Assembly: GCF_030272615.1 (NCBI RefSeq)
Contig: NC_081409.1
Coordinates: 22,012,260 to 22,076,259, forward strand
Length of the DNA: 64,000 bases
DNA from: Cryptomeria japonica
Taxonomy: Eukaryota > Streptophyta > Pinopsida > Cupressales > Cupressaceae
Reading direction: 5' to 3'
The position numbers and the translations under genes are program-made. Position 1 is the first letter of the stretch. Each line of letters starts with the position of its first letter. This document shows, in pieces, positions 58,056-64,000 of the stretch. The notes under the pieces are model-generated. The model made no database searches, was not told where the DNA came from, and saw only the letters and a program-made list of their open reading frames with translations.

Positions 58056-58136
58056 CTCGTCCAGTGGCTCGTCATCGACCACGGCCTGGCGCAGGATCTC
58101 GATCCTCGTGGGACGCTCCGGTCGTCGTGAAGGCAT
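58056..58136 (-). CDS. Antisense plant mobile domain gene of gypsy C, exon 1 (predicted)
   Basis: A 27-codon first exon starting at an ATG (MPSRRPERPTRIEILRQAVV) and ending at GAG followed by the strong donor GTGAGT. The acceptor of the next exon is TTGATGTTGCAG. Both junctions are in phase 0, and the 314-bp intron (57742-58055) holds a GGCGCC minisatellite. A short exon before the PMD is inferred from the splice signals and phase, not from family knowledge. Confidence 0.55.
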
Positions 58137-58719
58137 GATGATGGCTATGTGGGCTCCGCTGCACTGAATAGTATTCTGAAATCAACAATGTGACGAATAC
58201 AAGTGTCACTTTCGAGGTATATACTCTCGTTTGCTTATTCTTACTTTTTGAAACCCTAATTCTCCTCTGTCATTCATTTTATCATAACTTGAGTTTGGGA
58301 GATGCGATTTTCGAACCGTTTGTTGCGTTGGAATCGTATTTTCCTTCCCCTACTCTCGGGATGTTCCAAAAAGTGCTCTGATGAAGCCTATTTAGTGAAC
58401 ACCCCTCATCAATACTCTCTTACACAATTTGTCGCAAGTAAACATGCTACCCTGTTTCACCTCCCTAATAAGCAAGTCAAAACAGGGGGGGGCATATAGC
58501 TACTCACAGATTTCATCACTTTCCCTAGTAAGCATTAGGTGATTTTGTGATCTAACGTGTGTTTTGTAGGGTGCGGTTCCTAATTGTGTACTGCAGATAC
58601 CGCTGGGGGCTTCGTCCGACAACTTATGGATATATCCTTTTTCAAATAATGTTTACTTTTCTGTACTTTAGCTTGCATATGCACGTAGTACTCATATGAC
58701 CGCTAAAGTGGGGGCTAAA
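58137..58719. other. Region between the antisense gene start and the 3' LTR of gypsy C
   Basis: The 5' side of the antisense gene, so any promoter for it should be here or in the 3' LTR. No clear TATA box was found on the reverse strand. It ends with the polypurine tract AAAGTGGGGGCTAAA (58705-58719). Confidence 0.5.
58705..58719 (+). promoter_or_regulatory. Polypurine tract of gypsy C
   Basis: AAAGTGGGGGCTAAA directly before the 3' LTR, identical to 1687-1701 in the old relative. Confidence 0.8.
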
Positions 58720-60382
58720 TGTAGCGTCGTAAATTGTACGCACTTGCTAGGGTGGTACAATTTCACACCTAGTTTAGCACCCGCCTTAGTGCATTTTACA
58801 TTCTGCATTGCATTTCTCCTTAAGCACTTAATTAATCAAATTAATTAGGTCTAAGGTCCTATTTCATCATTCTCTACATCATAAAATTGGGCCCTTTTCA
58901 CTAAAGCGCGCCCTTCGCATTTTATTCCTCCAATACACCACTTAATCAAAAACCCTAATTAAGTCCTATTTCGAACTTGGGGGCTTGGTTTCGGGGTCAA
59001 AACCTCTCGAAATCACCTGTAACTTCGGGATTCTCTCTAAAATCATCATATCCGACGGCCCTGAAAATTTGGTGAAAAGTTGTCGGGACCGTGGCGCCCG
59101 GAGTGCAACATGGTCCCGGACATTTTTCCCGAAATTTTAGGAGCGCGATCCAATCATAAAATAAAGCTTAACCCCAAGAAATTGGCGGGATATTCAATCT
59201 CTAGGTCGGCCAAAATACGAATTTACGACCTAGGGTTTCATACATAAAAGCTCTCTTTCCTCATTTGAAGGGATCCCGATTTTTGTTTTCCAGGAACTTC
59301 ATATGCAGCGAAAGGGCAGATCTTTGAAGACTTCAACATCTTACAACATCCTTCTATCAAGCATCTATCAAATTCATTCATCCACTTAGGGCTTGGAAGA
59401 CATTGAAGAACAATAGGAGATTACCGACTGAAGATTGGCTTGTACTCCTCCCTTGAGGGTTGGGTATGATTTCATGTTGTTTTCATGTCTTTACATAAGC
59501 TTTAATACATCATTTATTCATGCTTTAGATCACATTGCATCTTGATTTAAAGCATTTACACTATCATTTACAAGCAATTAGGGTTTACTTTCTAGGTTGC
59601 TCTAGTTTGCTTTCTTGCATTTTTGGACCTTGCACACACACTAGGTCTGCACACACAATACATTTTACAAAACAACTTGGCTATTCGTGGAGGTGGAAAT
59701 CACCGAAGCGGGGGTTTGACTAAGGCAAAACCCTATATAGCCGCCCCTCCCCCTTTTCAGATATTATTGCAGGTTTCGGGATTCGGACGACGCCGCGGGA
59801 TACAGATCCAGAGAGAGAAGGTCGAGACAACACTCTGTGTGAAGTTGCAGAGCAGAAGACTGGGACAGGGGCGCTGGGCGCCCTGGTCCTGCCAGGACAG
59901 GGGCGCTGGGCGCCCTGGTCCCTGGGACAGAGGCACTGGGCGCCCTGGTCCTCTGGACAGACAGCTTTCAGACAGTTTCCAGACAGTGTTTCAGGGTGCA
60001 GAACAGTGGTTTCCGGTGCAGTTTTCAGGACAGTGGCGCCCGCGCTCCCGTCCCGAACATTTTCAGTCCGATATTGACTCCGGGTACATATCTACATTCT
60101 TATTTCATCCTTGTATTTACAGTTGTTCATTGTTTAATCTCAATTCTGCAATCTTGTTATTAGTTTATACTTGCATTTTGGGATTAGGGTTTGAACTTGC
60201 ATTACTTGATTTTACAATTTCAACAAGGGAATAGAAATCCTAATAGATATCCCGTGGCTCTCTCTTTCACCAAAAGAAGTAGCCAATCGTGCGATATCTC
60301 TAGGCTCTTTCGTATTCCGTAATGTGTGTCAAAAGGTAGGATTAGGGCATGATTAACCTAGTCTCGCTTTTTCCCCTACACA
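58720..60382 (+). repeat. 3' LTR of gypsy C
   Basis: Starts TGTAGCGTCGTAAATTG and ends CCCCTACACA. It carries three GGCGCC repeat units (59863-59950) where the 5' LTR has two, which accounts for the 32-bp length difference. Confidence 0.9.
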
Positions 60383-60387
60383 CTAAT

Positions 60388-61739
60388 CTAAGTGAGGAAG
60401 GTGAAACCATGCAATCTTTGAAAAAATAATTTAAGTGGACACCATCAAAGAACAATGTTTCACTATTAATATCTCAAAACTTATTGCAACAATTTATACA
60501 AGTCTCCCCCTTTCCAATGGGGGGGGGGGTCACCCCTTTATATAGGTCTCAGGCCATGATTACATGCAAACCCTAATTAGGGTTTCCCTAAAAGATTCTC
60601 CACTCAAGATGCAAAAAGGTGGGAATCTCCAATTAATAACCCATCAAGCCCATATACAATTAATTCAAAAGTACCCAAAATAGCATCCATTGCGCATTAA
60701 ATGCACCACCTCTTTCAAATTCGCCCAACATGCGTTGAAAATTCATCCATGCAAAAATCACCCCATTATGTCATAAATGCTCCATCATTTCCACATGCGG
60801 TGGCTGCATGCAAAAAGAATCTGCCATAAATTCAACATGCAATGATCGGGTCGCCATTTGGTCAAATATTTCAGCAATGAATGCGCCACCATACTGCCAT
60901 GCGTTCAATAGATCCTTGCTATGCAAGTGGACCCTGTCGTCGTATATCCGCTCCTACACATCTCAAATTGTTGAAGAGAGAAAATTTGATTCAGGAAGAG
61001 TTTTCTTGAAGTCTCTTCAACTTTCCTTGCTTGAAGAAGGCTTTTCATCAATTCTGCACATTCCCTATTTTTCAGGAAAATTTCCAAATTAAGGTTTCAC
61101 GGTCTAGGAGAGAGAAAAATCTCCTACGAATCCAAATCTATAAAATTTTTGAAATTTGGATGTGATTCGATGCCCGAGAATGGATTTTTAGAAACTTTTC
61201 CTGGGGGAAATTTCTCATTCAGTTCATCCCTAATTCCTTCCTTGCCAAGAAATTATTTTTCCACCTTCAATTCATCCCGACGTGGAATTCATGTTGTGAA
61301 GGAATTCTCCTTTGAAAAGAAATTTGTTCCTTACCCCTAAGGAAGGAAATTCTTCATGCCTTAGCCAATTTTCATGATTTCCAAGAACTATGTCATGAAG
61401 GAAGGGATTTCCATTACTTAGCCAAATTATCACCTTTCTTGGAATTTCTTCTTCTTGGTCGCAATTCTTCCCTGAGGGAATTTTTGTGCTCTTTGGCTTT
61501 TCGACCAATTTTCACATCTAATTTTTTGGAAATTTCCTAAAATTTAGGATCCGGTCCAAGAGAGAGAGAATTCACCATGATTCCGAATCTATAAAATTTT
61601 CCACATTCTGACAAGATTCGGTGTCTAAAAATAGAAATTTGAAAAATTTGCCAAAGGGGATTTTTTCTTTTGATTCCTCCTTGACCCTTTGACTTTCCAT
61701 ACCTTAGAAGATTTTCTGAATTTTCAATCCTAGGCGTGG
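60388..61739 (-). other. Part of element B without coding signal
   Basis: Non-coding LTR-like sequence of element B between the C insertion and the 85-bp tandem repeats. It contains a G run at 60519-60529, the reverse-strand TATA box and several AGGGTTT-like words. A 94-codon plus-strand frame at 60808-61092 has no recognisable similarity. Confidence 0.5.
60536..60544 (-). promoter_or_regulatory. TATA box of element B
   Basis: The reverse strand reads CCTATATAAAGGGGTGAC, next to a run of G on the plus strand (about 60519-60529). A likely LTR promoter. Confidence 0.45.
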
Positions 61740-62222
61740 ATTTTCACTGGAGAGGGAATTTCATCAAATTTGTGAATCCTCCATGCCTCCATTTTGGCGC
61801 CTGTCCTTCATCTTGGGTGGAATTTTGACTTGGTGGAGGATTCAATGAAATTTGTGAATCCTCCATGCCTCCTTCATTTTGGCGCATGTCCTTCATCTTG
61901 AGCGGAATTTTGACTTGGTGGAGGATTCAATGAAATTTGTGAATCCTCCATGCCTCCTTCATTTTGGTGCCCAGCTGGAGAGTAGGGCGGAATTTTGACT
62001 TGGTGGAGGATTAAATGAAATTTGTGAAACCTCCATGCCTCCTTCATTTTGGCACCCAGTTGTGGCCTGGGGCAGAATTTTGCCTTGGTGGAGGATTCAG
62101 TGAATTTGTGAATCCTCCATGGCTCCTTGATTTTGGTGCATGTCCTTCATCTTGGGCGGAATTTTGACTTGGTGGAGGATTCAGTGATTCTGTGAATCCT
62201 CCATGCCTCCTTCATTCTAACG
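61740..62222. repeat. Tandem repeat of about 85 bp with internal hairpins, in element B
   Basis: Five to six imperfect units share AATTTTGACTTGGTGGAGGA, GTGAATCCTCCATGCCTCC and TTCATTTTGG. Within each unit GGAGGATTCA pairs with TGAATCCTCC around an 8-10-base loop, so every unit can form a stem of about ten base pairs. Confidence 0.85.
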
Positions 62223-62904
62223 CCATGTAAGCATTTGGGATGATTTTTCCAGACTTAGAGAATTTTCCCCAGCTTTCCATTTCAGGAGTGGGCTTCCAGC
62301 ACTCAACCATCTTCTGGCTTTCTCTGTCTGCTTTCTGACTTTCCGGAATTAGTAATAGTTGCAAATGCCTGATCTTTATCACCTTGCCCGAATGGTCCTG
62401 TCAAAAAACTTTCCAAAAATAGAAAACTTCAAAGTGTCAACGTTAGACCCCTAGACAAGATACAGGAATGACTTACTATAAATAAAAAAACTTACTAAAA
62501 ATAGTAAGTTTGATTTTTGGCAAAACGACGACATTCCGGGACTCAATAAAATCCCTAAAAAATAGGAACTTGATCCGTTTTGGCTCAAATTTTACTGAGA
62601 GGTTCCTTGAAGGGTCCTGGTTCCATTCGTATGTTCAATTTTTCCAAAACCCTAATAGAAACCCCTAAAATCTAGGACAAAAGGCAGAAACCCTAAAAAG
62701 GACAAAACAAGCCCTAGACTTCATCAAACTCGCTCAAACGAAAAGCAGATTAACTCCAAATGACCCTCGAACACCTGCAAAGCGGAGAAACTAACGAGAT
62801 TGCTGCGAAAAGACCCCAAAAACGCAAGCCAAAAGACCGGGAGGGCCTAAAAAATAGGGGGTCCCCATTTGCAATGGGGCGATGTGTGAAAACGTCACAA
62901 GTCT

Positions 62905-63650
62905 TCCCAACTTCCTTCCAGCTTGCAATACTTCCAGATGGCATGATCAACACTCAAGGCTATTAATGCTCCAACAACTCTCGCGACCAGTTTTCTATGT
63001 AAGGTTGTTATGCCTCATTGTAAAGGGTTCTCTCCCTGTTGGCTTGAGCTATTCTATGCTCTTTCACTTCTCTTAAAGACTTATATATTTTTGACAACTA
63101 TAACTTTGGCCATTCGCCTTATAATGAATTGAAATCATCATTCTTGCCTTACTTCAACTTATGCATGTTGTATATGTGTTCTTACCTTCATCATAAGTGT
63201 ATGTGGCTTTCTTTCACATATATGTTGTGTTAACCTGTTTCTGGATGTGACTTGAGGGAAGCCTTCTCCCCTCTTGACATTCAGCAAGTCCTAACCTCCA
63301 TACGTGCGTTAAGGTCATTCATGCAACTGAAGTTTGTGCATCTCTTGGGTATTTCAGTTGATTTTTTGTGCCATTTCGGGTGGGGAGAGAAACATCTCTT
63401 ATCTTGGTGCATCACCTCCTTTCATTTTAAGCATTTCTCTCTTCCCTTTTCCTCTGCAAGTTGTTAGGATAGGTTTAGAAGATTTGAAGCGTTGAGTTGG
63501 TTCAACACCTGCACTTGGATTGAGAAGGAAGCCGGCCTTCTCCGGAGATTCAACCCCCTTGCGCAAGGTCCCACACTTCGGGGTTGTTTCCATGTTTCAC
63601 AAGGTTGCTGAGTTGATAGCTCAGCAAGGGTGCAAGCTTTTGTGATAACA
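62905..63650 (+). repeat. 3' LTR of gypsy A, right piece
   Basis: Resumes with TCCCAACTTCCTTCC exactly where the left piece stopped relative to the 5' LTR, and ends TTGTGATAACA before the duplication GGTGG. The 5-bp duplication AGTCT (46948-46952 and 62900-62904) marks the nested insertion. Confidence 0.85.
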
Positions 63651-63655
63651 GGTGG

Positions 63656-64000
63656 ATTAGTACATTCATTGTTTAAAGAGATGCTCAGATCTGTAAGCAG
63701 ACTACTATCACACAAACACTAGGACAGATTACAATCATCCATGGTTTTGTAATGGTGAATTCTTTGCCAGAATATTGAAATCCAGTTCTGATTATATATC
63801 TGAGATTTCTGTTTTGCAAATCTAGATATACCGCAGTGTGTGAAATCTTCTTATCATTTTAATTGTTCAGATCTGAATTAGAGACATTCACTATTGTTTT
63901 GATTGTTTTTCTGTTCCTAAATCACAGGAGAGTAATTAGTGGAATCACTTTGCATTTAACAGTACATTACAGGAACCACAATCAATTCTTCTAATATCAA
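63656..64000. other. Flank of gypsy A
   Basis: The continuation of the DNA interrupted at 39204. AT-rich, no gene, repeat or element end recognised. Confidence 0.5.

Larger units (their letters stand above)
47614..60382 (+). mobile_element. Young Ty3/gypsy element C with antisense gene
   Basis: LTRs at 47614-49244 (1631 bp) and 58720-60382 (1663 bp) differ by about ten substitutions (around 0.6%) and one 32-bp repeat unit. A perfect 5-bp duplication, CTAAT, flanks the element (47609-47613, 60383-60387). It has a tRNA-Trp primer site, two long open coding frames (protease region; reverse transcriptase to integrase), an antisense plant mobile domain gene and a polypurine tract. RNase H followed by an archaeal-type RNase H places it in the Tat group. 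It looks largely whole and is the youngest element here, nested in B. No capsid domain is recognisable. Confidence 0.9.
46953..62899 (-). mobile_element. Element B, probable 3.2-kb solo LTR, interrupted by gypsy C
   Basis: The outer edges are TGTTGATGTG...AACGTCACA, flanked by the perfect duplication AGTCT. Without gypsy C and its duplication it is about 3.17 kb. Neither part shows gag or pol motifs. Read on the reverse strand it runs TGTGACG...CATCAACA and has a TATATAAAG box (plus-strand 60536-60544), which supports a reverse-oriented solo LTR. At 3.2 kb it is long but within the range of large plant gypsy LTRs. A non-autonomous element without visible LTRs is the alternative. Confidence 0.6.
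39209..63650 (+). mobile_element. Ty3/gypsy element A, interrupted by elements B and C
   Basis: The 5' LTR is 39209-40340. The 3' LTR is in two pieces (46631-46952 and 62905-63650) because element B entered it. A perfect 5-bp duplication, GGTGG, flanks the whole (39204-39208, 63651-63655). Without B the element is about 8.5 kb. Gag, protease, reverse transcriptase and integrase are present in long open stretches, so it looks nearly whole apart from the insertion, with one or a few breaks. LTRs differ by roughly 5-10% in the segments compared, so it is moderately old. An archaeal-type RNase H lies between protease and reverse transcriptase, placing it near the Tat group of plant gypsy elements (inference). 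Confidence 0.85.

Noticed and set aside
57767-58167. Frames rich in Gly, Pro and Trp near the GGCGCC minisatellite
   Set aside because: They are translations of the tandem repeat, which lies in a predicted intron.

Overview
This is plant nuclear DNA, AT-rich and almost entirely made of transposable elements. The evidence is Ty1/copia and Ty3/gypsy elements with plant-type primer sites (TGGTATCAGAGC, the initiator-tRNA-Met site, and a site matching plant tRNA-Trp), a plant L1-type LINE with a DUF4283 domain, and a plant mobile domain gene. The deep nesting, many solo LTRs and lack of an intact host gene suggest a very large genome, perhaps a gymnosperm. That last step is inference.

Layout. 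1-3352: end of an old gypsy relative of the young element further right. 3353-8241: AT-rich DNA and a 1.2-kb polypyrimidine block. 8242-13054: a decayed DNA-transposon gene split by an ORF1-only LINE with a perfect 18-bp target duplication. 13055-16844: simple repeats, a possible SINE and a decayed unrecognised reverse-strand gene. 16845-28944: a small gag-only copia element (reverse strand) split by a 10-kb copia element (17302-27338), which itself holds two solo LTRs. 29903-32577: a short LTR element whose interior lacks recognisable gag or pol but carries pieces matching host HSP70 and RBX1. 32583-39208: mostly unassigned DNA with one solo LTR. 39209-63650: a three-level nest, gypsy A holding long solo LTR B, which holds a very young gypsy C. 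63656-64000: flank of A.

Most interesting points. (1) The 29903-32577 element appears to be a gene-capturing non-autonomous LTR element. (2) Gypsy C, with LTRs about 0.6% apart, carries an antisense three-exon plant mobile domain gene between pol and its 3' LTR, and shows no recognisable capsid domain. (3) Gypsy A has its archaeal-type RNase H before the reverse transcriptase, whereas C has it after. (4) The 10-kb copia element is bounded by a 39-bp near-duplication instead of a 5-bp one. (5) The DNA transposon at 8242-13054 belongs to a DDE-like family I cannot name.

No working host gene could be supported. All domain calls come from reading translated motifs; no database search was possible.
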